From: Thiodiazotropha sp040507245
GTDB lineage: Bacteria > Pseudomonadota > Gammaproteobacteria > Chromatiales > Chromatiaceae
DNA length: 54,298 nt
Direction: 5' to 3'
NCBI GenBank assembly: GCA_040507245.1
Contig: JBEVVH010000005.1
Coordinates: 1-54,298 of the forward strand
Every line of letters starts with the position of its first letter. Within the stretch, counting starts at the first letter, position 1. Below the pieces are notes generated by a model. That model saw only the letters and a program-made list of their open reading frames with translations, ran no database searches and was not told the DNA's origin. Positions 16,272 to 24,381 of the stretch are shown piece after piece. A program made the translations under genes and the position numbers.

Positions 16272-16278
16272 CCGGGCC

Positions 16279-16872
16279 TCAGGGTCGGGTGCCAGTGCGG
16301 CGTTTCAGATCGGCGATCCAGCCCTCGATCTGGGCATCGGAGGCACCATTCAGGGCTTGGCTGCGTTGGTAATGGTTCAGGGCATCGCCTGGTTTTCCCA
16401 GGTAGAGATCGTAGAGAATGCCGAGATTGCGGTGCGCCTGGGCATAGTCCGGATCGATCGAAAGGGCCTGGGTATAGGCCTGCTCGGCCTCGTTGAAACG
16501 GCCTTGCATACGCTGTGCAACACCCAGTTGATTCAGGGTCTGCGGGTTGTTCGGTTCCAGCGCAAGCGCCTTTTCCAGAACATTTTGTGCGGTCTCGGGA
16601 TGGGCTTCCTCAAGTTCCAGACCGGCCAGCACCCGGTAGGCTTCGGCACGCTTTGGATTGGCATCGATCAGTGCCTGTAACTCAGCCCGGGCCCGCTCGA
16701 CCTTGTTCGCCTGGTAGAGCCTTTCAGCGGCCGCGATCTCACCCGCGAGGGGCGACGAGACCACGCTCTTCGTCGGTTCTGCGGATTGATCCGTTTGCGC
16801 AGTCATGTTGCTGCAGGCGTTCATTAGCAGGGCCAGCCCGATTCCGCCCATGCGTGGATTAACGTAACGCAT
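16279..16872 (-). CDS. TPR lipoprotein
   Basis: About 197 residues from ATG 16872, which is preceded by GGGAGG at good spacing; longer frames exist but lack a ribosome site. The signal peptide ends in a lipobox-like LLMNAC, predicting an outer-membrane lipoprotein. At least four TPR units follow (AAERLYQANKVERARAELQ, AYRVLAGLELEEAHPETAQ, NQLGVAQRMQGRFNEAEQAY, AHRNLGILYDLYLGKPGDAL). The gene overlaps the end of the large TPR gene by 14 bases. TPR lipoproteins in energised envelope complexes act as assembly scaffolds (compare GltE/PilF types). The specific role is inferred from position only. Confidence 0.75.
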   Translation of the reverse strand: MRYVNPRMGGIGLALLMNACSNMTAQTDQSAEPTKSVVSSPLAGEIAAAERLYQANKVERARAELQALIDANPKRAEAYRVLAGLELEEAHPETAQNVLEKALALEPNNPQTLNQLGVAQRMQGRFNEAEQAYTQALSIDPDYAQAHRNLGILYDLYLGKPGDALNHYQRSQALNGASDAQIEGWIADLKRRTGTRP

Positions 16873-19681
16873 CGACCCAGCCCTCCCATTGTTCCTGTTT
16901 GGCATAACGGGCCGGCATCAGTTTCGCCAGTTGTTTGAAACTTGCTTGCACCCAGGCGTCATAAATACCCTGTGGTGCCCGTTCGACATTCGATTCGTAC
17001 AGGCCGATCGCCTTCTCTTCAAACGGGTAGGCCTGCTCCTCCAGGAGGATGTCATACTGCTCCAGTTCATCGGCACTGAGACCCTTGGGACGTTCCGATT
17101 TCATCAGTGCCGCGGCAAACTGCTGATAGATCTCCCCGATTCGGTGCGTGGCTTCGGTAGTGACTTCGGCCACGCCGTACTCGGCGGCCCGTGAATAGGC
17201 TTTAATGGCTTCCTGCATACGCTGCTTCTTGAGCTTCAGATTCTTCTCCAGGGGGGCTTTCAACTTGGTCCCCCGGTAGGCCTGACGATCCGCCTCTGCC
17301 AGATTGATGCTGGCCGTGGCCGCCAGATAACGACTGCGGTCGGAACGTTGTTTGCCCGCCTTTGCATCCGCCTTGATGATCTCTTCGCGCCACCAGTCCC
17401 GTTTACCCGTCTCTCCGGTCTTGTCATAGAGCGTCACCAACTTCTGGCGGGCCTCAAGGGCCTGGTCCAGGGGTTGAGGGAATTGTTTGACGAAGGCCTT
17501 GTAGCCGTCGATGGCCTGACGGGTCTGACCGGTTTGTTCAAACAGTTCTGCGGAACGCCAGCTGGCCTCCCGTTTCAGTTCCGGGGTTCCGGCCTGGGCG
17601 GCGACCAAGCTGAGCTGCCTGGCGGCCTTCTGGGGTTGCTGAGTTTCCATGTAGGCCGCAGCCAGCTTGTTGTCGACATCGGGCATCAGGTCGCTGTCGG
17701 GATAGCGTTTCTTATAGCTTTCCAGGATCTCCACCGAGCCGGCCCAATCTCCCGCGGCGATCAGGCTGGCCGCCGCGTCGTACTGGGCGGTCTGGAGGAT
17801 TGATGCACTGGGAGCGAGGGCGGCAATGCGCAGGAATTGGGACGCGGCGCCCGCCGGATCACCCTGATCGCGGAGTGCGACACCCTGCTGATAGATGCTG
17901 GCCGCCAGGCGATCCTCCAGGGGTTTGCGTTGTTTGTCCTTGGCATCCGTGAGCGCCAGGGCCTGCTGATAGGCCGTTTCCGCGGCGCGGTAGTCCTGCT
18001 GGTCGAAGGCGGCATGGGCGGCCACGATCCAGGCGGTTTTACGCAATTCCGCTTTCGCCGGCGGTTTCAGGTTGGCCACCTGAAGGGCCGCGCCCCGAGC
18101 CCGGCCCAGGTCTTTCATGTCCAGCAGCTTGTTGGCGGCCTCGGTGAGCACCTGGGCACGGCGCGGGTCATTCGGAAACACATCGCAGAACTTCAAGGCG
18201 CTTTCCACTTCCTGCCTTTGCCAGGCCTGTGCGGCTTCGTCGGCGAGTTCCCGTCCACCCTGGGTGTAGGCGAGGAGCGCGGCATAGCCCGCCTCGGCCT
18301 GCTTGTCATGCCCGGGCAGCTTGTAGGCGCTGTCTTCATAGGCGGTCACCGCTTGCGGGTACTGTTTCAACTCGAACAGCAGTTCGCCGAGCAGAAAACT
18401 GATCTCACCCGCCTTCGGGTCGCTGGGAAAGCTGTCGAGATAGCGGCGGTACCAATGCGCCGCCTCGGTGCCGTGCTTGGCCTGTTCCGGGGTGATCTCA
18501 CGGGACTTGCTGTTGCGGCTGCGCTGGGCCAGGGCATGATGATACTCGGCCAGTTCCTTGAGATAGGTGCGCAGCTGTTCGCTGAGCCAGGCCTGGTCCT
18601 CAGGCGACAGTCCACGATAAACCTCGCCGTTCAGGGCGTAGTGCTCCGTAAAGGCCTTCTTGCTGTCGATGGCCAGAGCAGGGAAGTCGTTCTGGGTGTA
18701 CATGTCGACCACCCGTACCGAGAGCCGCGGTGCCTGGGGGTGACCCGGGTTGAGATTGACAAAGGCCATGTAGGCCTCGGCGGCATCCTGGATACGTTCC
18801 TGTTTGAGATACAGGTCACCCAGGCCCTGATAGATCAGGTATTCGTAGTTGCGATGTCCGTGCTGGGTGAAATAGTCGCTGATCCGGTTTGCTCCACCCA
18901 GCTCGGAGAAGGTCAGGCTGATTACCCGCAGGGTTTCATTGAGCAGTTCCTTGTCACCCGGGGAGAGCTTGTCCAGATCGAGGGGGGCCGAATCGTCCAG
19001 GTTCCGGTCCAGCAGGCGGGTGAAGGAGTCCAGACCCTGTTCGGTCTTGCGCTGTTTGAAGCGGGACCAGCCGTGCTTGAACAGGGCCCGGTCGTAATAG
19101 GGTGATTTGTCGTCGCGCTCGAGAATCCCGCCGTAGGCCGTCTCCGCCTGGTTGAACTGCTGCAGCACGAAATAACGTTCACCCTGGCGGAACCGGGCCT
19201 CCTGCCAGAAGTTGCTCTGCGGGTAGCGGGTGACCAGGGTGTCGAGGGCGTTCATCATTGCGGGAATGTCGCCCTGCAGCTCATAAGCCCGGGCCAGCTG
19301 GTAGAGCACCAGATCACTGGCCTGGTAGTCGGGGTCCTTTTTCAGCAGTCCCTCATAGAGGGCAATCGACTTCAGCAGTTCGTCCTCCGAAGGAGGCGTT
19401 TCCTCCGCACCCATGAGGCGGCTTTCGGTACGTTCCAGTTGCAGGTCCGCGAGGCGGCGGGTGGCTTCACTCTGCAGTCTCTGGTCCGGATTGAGCTGCA
19501 ACAATGCGCGATAGTTCTCGATCACCTCGTTGCGTTCCGAGGGTGCGATTCGGGTTTTCTCTATGCTGACCGGTTCGCCCTGGATGTCCGCCAGGGTGAT
19601 CTCATCGGGATCGCTCTTCTGCACGGAAGAACAGCCGTTCAGGGCGAGTGAAGCCAGGGTAAAGTAGAGCCAGGGTTTCAC
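16859..19681 (-). CDS. Large TPR outer-membrane lipoprotein
   Basis: A 940-residue lipoprotein with a short signal peptide ending in lipobox SLALNGC. It is built almost wholly of TPR-type helices (for example YQLARAYELQGDIPAMMNAL, ARFRQGERYFVLQQFNQAE, ISFLLGELLFELKQYPQAV, AASIYQQGVALRDQGDPAGA). The start overlaps the upstream TPR gene stop by four bases (ATGA). Long TPR solenoids of this kind bridge periplasmic complexes, and Glt-type machines of Myxococcus contain comparable TPR subunits. The C-terminal 150 residues are less repetitive. Function beyond scaffolding cannot be read from the sequence. Confidence 0.8.
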   Translation of the reverse strand: MKPWLYFTLASLALNGCSSVQKSDPDEITLADIQGEPVSIEKTRIAPSERNEVIENYRALLQLNPDQRLQSEATRRLADLQLERTESRLMGAEETPPSEDELLKSIALYEGLLKKDPDYQASDLVLYQLARAYELQGDIPAMMNALDTLVTRYPQSNFWQEARFRQGERYFVLQQFNQAETAYGGILERDDKSPYYDRALFKHGWSRFKQRKTEQGLDSFTRLLDRNLDDSAPLDLDKLSPGDKELLNETLRVISLTFSELGGANRISDYFTQHGHRNYEYLIYQGLGDLYLKQERIQDAAEAYMAFVNLNPGHPQAPRLSVRVVDMYTQNDFPALAIDSKKAFTEHYALNGEVYRGLSPEDQAWLSEQLRTYLKELAEYHHALAQRSRNSKSREITPEQAKHGTEAAHWYRRYLDSFPSDPKAGEISFLLGELLFELKQYPQAVTAYEDSAYKLPGHDKQAEAGYAALLAYTQGGRELADEAAQAWQRQEVESALKFCDVFPNDPRRAQVLTEAANKLLDMKDLGRARGAALQVANLKPPAKAELRKTAWIVAAHAAFDQQDYRAAETAYQQALALTDAKDKQRKPLEDRLAASIYQQGVALRDQGDPAGAASQFLRIAALAPSASILQTAQYDAAASLIAAGDWAGSVEILESYKKRYPDSDLMPDVDNKLAAAYMETQQPQKAARQLSLVAAQAGTPELKREASWRSAELFEQTGQTRQAIDGYKAFVKQFPQPLDQALEARQKLVTLYDKTGETGKRDWWREEIIKADAKAGKQRSDRSRYLAATASINLAEADRQAYRGTKLKAPLEKNLKLKKQRMQEAIKAYSRAAEYGVAEVTTEATHRIGEIYQQFAAALMKSERPKGLSADELEQYDILLEEQAYPFEEKAIGLYESNVERAPQGIYDAWVQASFKQLAKLMPARYAKQEQWEGWVDALR

Positions 19682-21543
19682 TGCGGCGCCGCCCCTCTTT
19701 CAGAGCTGATATCGAGGAGGTTGGCGACTCCGAACCGTGCCTGTATCAGGTAGTTGTTGATCAGGTTCTTGCGTTGATCGAGTTGTTCCAGGGCCATCGC
19801 GCGAAGCTGAGCGGCCTGCTGGGTGCGTGCCTGCGTGACCTGAGCCAGCAGTTTCGGAATCTGCCCCTCCAACGCATCGATACGGGTGCCAAACACGGCA
19901 AATCGGTTCACGGCCTGCTCTTTGGCCTGTGCCAGCTCCTGTTCCTGGGTTTGCGCGGTCTCCAGGTTCTGGTCGAGTTCACGCATCTGTTTCTTCAGGT
20001 TCCACAGCCGTGCGGGATGTTCCGTCACGGTCTGCCAGGTCAGAATGCCCTGCAACAGGCGTGCGATGTCTCGCTGACCCTGAAGCCGCTCCGGGGCGCC
20101 GGACCCGTCGATCAGGTCATCGATACGCTGCAGACGCCCAAGCAGTTTCTTCTCTTCCTCGGTCGCCAGTATGAATGCGGGTTCCTCGTCAGAGGCGGCT
20201 TGCAGGTAGCGTTTGAACAGTTCATCCCGCTCGGCATTCAACTGTTGCAGGCGGTCACCCTTGAGGTGGGCCTCCACCTGAGGCAGTTTTTCATCGTAAG
20301 CCTGCTGTTGAGTGGCCAGCATGGTGCGGTAGCTGCTGGTCTTCTCCTGCCATTGACGAAGATTCTCTTCGAGTCGCAGCAGATCCTGGTAGTCCTGCAG
20401 GCGTTCCTGAAACAGGTTGCCGGAGAGCAGGTAGGGCAGCAGGCTGCGGAATTCCGAGCTGATGTCTCCGGATTGTACTCCGCTTGCGGCGATCAGGTTA
20501 TCGGGAAAGGCTTCCTGGTCCACCTGTCGGATGACCCGATCGACACTCGAAAGCGACTCGTCATAGGCACTGATCGCATCCCGGTAAGCCTGCAACGACT
20601 GTTGCTCGGCCTCGAGCACGCCATAGACGTAGGGTATGGCCAGCTTGGCTTCGAGTACGGCCGGATCGCTGGTGTTGCGCTTGGCCAACAGTTGCCAGGG
20701 TACCAGGGCCTGTTCCCGCTGGTTCAGTTGCAGCGATGCCCAACCCAGTCCCAACAGAGCGCGATTACTCGCAGAGCCTTGCAGGCGAACCCTCTGCAGG
20801 GAGTCCTTGGCGGCTTCTGGCTGTTGGGCTTCCAGCAGCAGGTAGCCCCGGGCGAGATTGGCCTGATCCCGAAGCGCCCGGGTCTCCTCATTGTCCGAAT
20901 CTGAGCGGGCATCGCCAATCTCCTGAAGGATGCCGAGCGCCTCGGCCTGACGATCGGTTCTCAGCATGGCGATGGCCTGATTATAGCGCGCGTAGAGCGA
21001 CCACTCGCCCTCCTGGGAAACCGAGGAGAGGTCATCGATGGCCTTATCCGGGGCGTCGCGCTGCAGGTCGATGAGGCCCTCAAGGTAGCGTTTCTCGTCC
21101 TTGCCCTCCGAGGGCAGGGCCTCGCCGATTTCTCCCAGGGCCTTTTGCGCGGAAACAGGCTCCCCACGGCGGTGCCGGGCCTTGCCAAGATGCAGCCAGG
21201 CCCGGTCCTTGATCTTGGATTCGACGGATTGGTTGAGCACCCGTTCGAACAGGGACTCTGCGGTGTTCGGCATGCCATAGGCGAGATAGAGTCCGCCCAG
21301 AAGCAGTTCCGGTTCATCCTCGTAGGCCTTCATCAGTCCCTGCTCACGCGCGGCAAGCAGACGAATGATGGCTGGAAAATAGGCTTCCTGGTAAAGCTGG
21401 AACAAGGCCTCGCCGTAATGCAGATCCTTCAGCTCCTGTGGCTCACCCGGTTCGAGTGTCGCTGCGTGGCAGAGTGGGGGCAGCAGGCTGACGAGTAAAA
21501 CAAGCCGGCTGAACAGGGGTGGCAGCATTCGTGTCACTCCCAC
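19678..21543 (-). CDS. Periplasmic TPR/coiled-coil protein
   Basis: A 621-residue exported protein. The signal peptide ends PPLCHAATLEP. TPR-like repeats span about 35-300 (ALFQLYQEAYFPAIIRLLAA, LLLGGLYLAYGMPNTAESLF, AWLHLGKARHRRGEPVSAQ, ALLGLGWASLQLNQREQAL). A long coiled coil rich in Glu/Gln/Arg follows from about 380 to 600. It overlaps neighbours by 10 and 4 bases, so it belongs to the same transcript. The combination suits a rigid periplasmic spacer between inner-membrane motor and outer-membrane lipoproteins. It is not assigned to a named family. Confidence 0.75.
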   Translation of the reverse strand: MGVTRMLPPLFSRLVLLVSLLPPLCHAATLEPGEPQELKDLHYGEALFQLYQEAYFPAIIRLLAAREQGLMKAYEDEPELLLGGLYLAYGMPNTAESLFERVLNQSVESKIKDRAWLHLGKARHRRGEPVSAQKALGEIGEALPSEGKDEKRYLEGLIDLQRDAPDKAIDDLSSVSQEGEWSLYARYNQAIAMLRTDRQAEALGILQEIGDARSDSDNEETRALRDQANLARGYLLLEAQQPEAAKDSLQRVRLQGSASNRALLGLGWASLQLNQREQALVPWQLLAKRNTSDPAVLEAKLAIPYVYGVLEAEQQSLQAYRDAISAYDESLSSVDRVIRQVDQEAFPDNLIAASGVQSGDISSEFRSLLPYLLSGNLFQERLQDYQDLLRLEENLRQWQEKTSSYRTMLATQQQAYDEKLPQVEAHLKGDRLQQLNAERDELFKRYLQAASDEEPAFILATEEEKKLLGRLQRIDDLIDGSGAPERLQGQRDIARLLQGILTWQTVTEHPARLWNLKKQMRELDQNLETAQTQEQELAQAKEQAVNRFAVFGTRIDALEGQIPKLLAQVTQARTQQAAQLRAMALEQLDQRKNLINNYLIQARFGVANLLDISSERGAAPQ

Positions 21544-22064
21544 TCCCGGACTTCGAAATCGGGTTGCTGCAGCGCCACGCTGTCAACGATCTTCAGTTCC
21601 AGATACTTGGGGCCGATGCCTTTTTCAAAACTCACGGTTGCCCCGCGTTTGTAGTCCCGGCCCTGGGGACCCTCTCCGGTGAAGAATGCGATCAGTTCGT
21701 GGCTGCCTGACTTGATGTTGCCGAGGTAGAGACGTTGTACGCCACCCCGCTGCAATGCCTTGAGTTCGCGTTCCGTATAGAGATGGTTGGCCAGTTCCTT
21801 ATCATCGATCTGCAGCTGCACGGAGTCGAGTTTGAAAAAGGTCCCGGTATCTACGGAGAGAAATACGGACACCTGGGTGTTGCCGGGAAACAGCAGCTCC
21901 TCTTCCAGGACGAACAGTTCCCGGTTGAGCGCGATGACCGATTGTTTGAGATGCTCGACCTGACGGTCCAGGCCCGGTCCCGGCTGGGATTGCGGATCGG
22001 CCGCCATCAGGGGCGCGCACAGACAACAGAGCAGGATAATGGCGTTGCGGAGTAGGGTCTTCAA
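21534..22064 (-). CDS. Exported protein, first gene of the ExbB/TPR cassette
   Basis: A 176-residue protein with a signal peptide (AIILLCCLCAPLMA). A short coiled coil follows (LDRQVEHLKQSVIALNRELFVLEEELLFP). The rest is a predicted beta-rich domain (VSVFLSVDTGTFFKLDSVQLQIDD, GGVQRLYLGNIKSGSHELIAFFTG, YLELKIVDS). It heads the minus-strand run of nine genes ending with the AgmX-like gene, with apbE following. The family is not recognised with confidence. Similar small proteins accompany ExbB/ExbD/TPR clusters in other gammaproteobacteria, from memory rather than a search. The upstream gap to the divergent DUF3187 gene is 288 bases and should hold the cassette promoter. Confidence 0.7.
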   Translation of the reverse strand: MKTLLRNAIILLCCLCAPLMAADPQSQPGPGLDRQVEHLKQSVIALNRELFVLEEELLFPGNTQVSVFLSVDTGTFFKLDSVQLQIDDKELANHLYTERELKALQRGGVQRLYLGNIKSGSHELIAFFTGEGPQGRDYKRGATVSFEKGIGPKYLELKIVDSVALQQPDFEVREWE

Positions 22065-22292
22065 GGCGGCGTTTCCCAGGTCGTGAAATTAACTGTGTTT
22101 ATGAACAAACAAATCTATATGAATTAAGGTGTTGCGTTTGCGATGATAGTCACAGGTTCGGTCAGGAAGTTGGTAAAAAAACCCAAATATACCGGAGTCG
22201 TCCTGGGTTTACAGACAATTTGTTTATCCTTTTGCCAGCTTTCGATGCTTCATGCTTGCGACTGGTTTCATCCCCGATGGATCAGGAAATCT

Positions 22293-22320
22293 TTGAACAT
22301 CAGGTGTAAATGTGTATAAA
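22293..22320 (+). promoter_or_regulatory. Possible sigma-70 promoter for the DUF3187 gene
   Basis: TTGAAC and TATAAA are separated by 16 bases, and the gene starts 32 bases further on. This is the best promoter-like pair in the AT-richer 22065-22352 divergent region. No clear operator was seen. Confidence 0.45.
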
Positions 22321-22352
22321 TCAAAGCATCACCCAGCAACGGATCCTGTGTC

Positions 22353-23363
22353 GTGAAGCACTGTTTTGGCCTTATTCCATGCATCCTCGGCGCCCTGTTG
22401 AGCCTGCCTGCGATCGCCGGGGAAGGCCGTGATCCGGTGCCATTCCAGGTGCGAAATCCCAATCCCTTCATCCTCATGCACGGCTTGCCTCTGGCTGCCA
22501 CAGCCGGAGTTCTTGATGATCATGCATCACGCGCCGGACTGCAATTCAGCGTGGCCAACTCCTCCATTGAAAAAGTGACTGAGGGGGAACAGTTGACCCT
22601 GGATGGGGAAACCTACCGGATGGCCCTGATCTGGGAACAGGGTCTCGGGGAGGGTTGGCAATGGGGTCTTGAATTGCCCTATCTCTCTCACCGGAGCGGC
22701 GGGCTCGACGCATTGATCCAAAACTGGCACAATCTGTTCGGATTGTCCAATTCAGATCGAGAGGACTGGCCTGAAAACCGCTTGCGATACCTGTATGTGG
22801 ATGATGGTGAAACCCGCGTCAACATAGAGGATAACCTCAGCGGGTTCGGCGATCTGCAACTACAGCTCGCCCGCGAATTGCCCCAGTCCGAAGCGGGGAA
22901 GAGACTCTCCTGGCATGCCAGTTTGAAACTCCCGACCGGGAACGATGAGCGGCTGCTGGGCAGTGGAAGGGCAGACCTGGCCCTGTGGCTGTCCGGTTCG
23001 CAGCGGGAGTTGTTGCACGACCGGCTAATGTCCGGGTATGGCCAGATCGGCCTGCTGATCGTGGAGAAATCGGATGTTCTGTCGGATCGACAGCGTCCAC
23101 TGGTGGGTTTCGCCACCCTGGGGTTGAGTTGGCAGACCTATGATTGGCTGGACCTGAAACTTCAGTATGACGGCCATACCCCATTCTACCATAGCAATGT
23201 GGATCAACTGGGCGGGTCCGCCCAGATGCTGACCCTGGGGGGCAGCATTTACTGGGGCAAGCAACGTCTACACCGCGTCGATCTCTCGGTAGGTGAAAAT
23301 CTCGCCTCGGACACGGTTCCGGACTTCATCATCAACCTGGGTTACGAGGTTGGCTTCCCCTGA
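22353..23363 (+). CDS. DUF3187 family outer-membrane/periplasmic protein
   Basis: A 336-residue protein from a GTG start. It has a signal peptide (ILGALLSLPAIAGEG) and a beta-strand-rich body. Family-typical segments are PFQVRNPNPFILMHGLPL, the SN-x-S region, LDGETYRMALIWEQGLGEGW, LPYLSHRSGGLDALIQNWH and FGLSNSDRE. The C-terminal alternation (FATLGLSWQTYDWLDLKLQYD, INLGYEVGF) suggests an outer-membrane barrel. No activity is known for the family. It stands alone, divergent from the ExbB/TPR cassette and convergent with lgt (34-base gap), so it may be an outer-membrane component of that cassette. That link rests only on position. Confidence 0.8.
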   Translation: MKHCFGLIPCILGALLSLPAIAGEGRDPVPFQVRNPNPFILMHGLPLAATAGVLDDHASRAGLQFSVANSSIEKVTEGEQLTLDGETYRMALIWEQGLGEGWQWGLELPYLSHRSGGLDALIQNWHNLFGLSNSDREDWPENRLRYLYVDDGETRVNIEDNLSGFGDLQLQLARELPQSEAGKRLSWHASLKLPTGNDERLLGSGRADLALWLSGSQRELLHDRLMSGYGQIGLLIVEKSDVLSDRQRPLVGFATLGLSWQTYDWLDLKLQYDGHTPFYHSNVDQLGGSAQMLTLGGSIYWGKQRLHRVDLSVGENLASDTVPDFIINLGYEVGFP

Positions 23364-23397
23364 GGCCCGGTTCTGGCGTATCGGGGGAGCTGGCGGA

Positions 23398-24219
23398 TCA
23401 CCCCGCAGTGGTGGAGGGACGGGTAGCGGATCCCCAAAGCGCGCGCGCGATGAGAATGAAGCCGACCAGAATGAATGGCAGGCTGAGCATCTGGCCGGTG
23501 CTCAACCAGGTGTCCGTGGTGTAAGCCGCTTGGTTGGTTTTGACGAATTCGACCGCGATACGGGCACTGAACACTCCCACCAGCAGCATGCCGAAGATCA
23601 TGCCATCGCGGATCCTTTGGCCCCAACGCCGGTAAAACATCACCAGTACCACGAAGATCAGGGCGTAGGCGATGGCCTCGTAAAGTTGCGCGGGGTGGCG
23701 GGGCAGGTTGTCCACCCGTTCGAAGACGAAGGCCCAGGGGACCTGGGTCGGGGTGCCGTAGATTTCAGAGTTGAACAGATTGCCGATGCGTATGAAGGCA
23801 CCGGCCAGGGCGGTGGGCAGGGCAAAGCGGTCCAGCAGCCAAAGGTAGGAATCACCGGAACGCAGCTTGTAGATGTAGAGCCCAATCAAAGCGCCGAGAC
23901 CGCCTCCGTGACTGGCCAGGCCGCCCTCCCAGAACGCCAGGATCTTCAAGGGGTGGCTGAGGTAGTAAGCGGGGTCGTAAAACAGGCAGTGAACCAGCCG
24001 GGCGCCGACGATGATGGCGATGACCAGGTAGACGGTGAGTTTTTCCAGATGAGAAGGGTCCTTGCCTTCGCGATGGTAGATCCAATAGAGGGTCTGGTAG
24101 CTCATCAGGTAAGCCAGCGCGAACAGAGCGCCATACCAGCGGATTTCGAGGCCGGCAAATGAAATCAGTACGGGGTCGATGTTCCAGGTAATGAATGCGT
24201 GTGCTTGATGCTCCATCAT
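23398..24219 (-). CDS. lgt: Prolipoprotein diacylglyceryl transferase Lgt (Bacteroidota-like style)
   Basis: A 273-residue inner-membrane enzyme that moves diacylglycerol from phosphatidylglycerol to the lipobox cysteine of prolipoproteins. Membrane segments alternate through the protein. Key motifs are GGLASHGGGLG (His104 region), the signature around RIGNLFNSEIYGTP (144-157) and LPRHPAQLYEA. AAGGA precedes the ATG. The HCLFYDPAYYL, NSEIYGT and VFERVDNLPRHPAQLYEA stretches resemble the Bacteroidota type rather than the classic E. coli GELWGR form. The gene sits among several lipoprotein genes, away from its usual thyA neighbourhood. It may be a second or replaced copy. Confidence 0.93.
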   Translation of the reverse strand: MMEHQAHAFITWNIDPVLISFAGLEIRWYGALFALAYLMSYQTLYWIYHREGKDPSHLEKLTVYLVIAIIVGARLVHCLFYDPAYYLSHPLKILAFWEGGLASHGGGLGALIGLYIYKLRSGDSYLWLLDRFALPTALAGAFIRIGNLFNSEIYGTPTQVPWAFVFERVDNLPRHPAQLYEAIAYALIFVVLVMFYRRWGQRIRDGMIFGMLLVGVFSARIAVEFVKTNQAAYTTDTWLSTGQMLSLPFILVGFILIARALWGSATRPSTTAG

Positions 24220-24325
24220 GGTCCTTCAGGGAGATAACGACAGGAGCACGATTCTAGCAAGCAGGGACTGTTTTGGCAGTAGACGATTACTCTGATGCGG
24301 CGCCAATACGCACATACTGTGCTGT

Positions 24326-24372
24326 GCCGGGCGGGGGATCGGTCCCTTGGGCGCCCCGATCCCCCGCCCGGC
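24326..24372 (-). terminator. Very stable hairpin after the DUF1501-like gene
   Basis: GCCGGGCGGGGGATCGG pairs perfectly with CCGATCCCCCGCCCGGC over 17 bp around a 13-base loop. It lies 10 bases beyond the DUF1501-like stop. No T-run follows on either strand, so it could be a 3' stabiliser or a factor-dependent end rather than a classical terminator. Confidence 0.55.
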
Positions 24373-24381
24373 GATGACCGA

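Noticed and set aside
13247..22064. Calling the cassette a gliding-motility apparatus
   Set aside because: Only general architecture matches; surface adhesins, regulators and the full Glt set are not seen.
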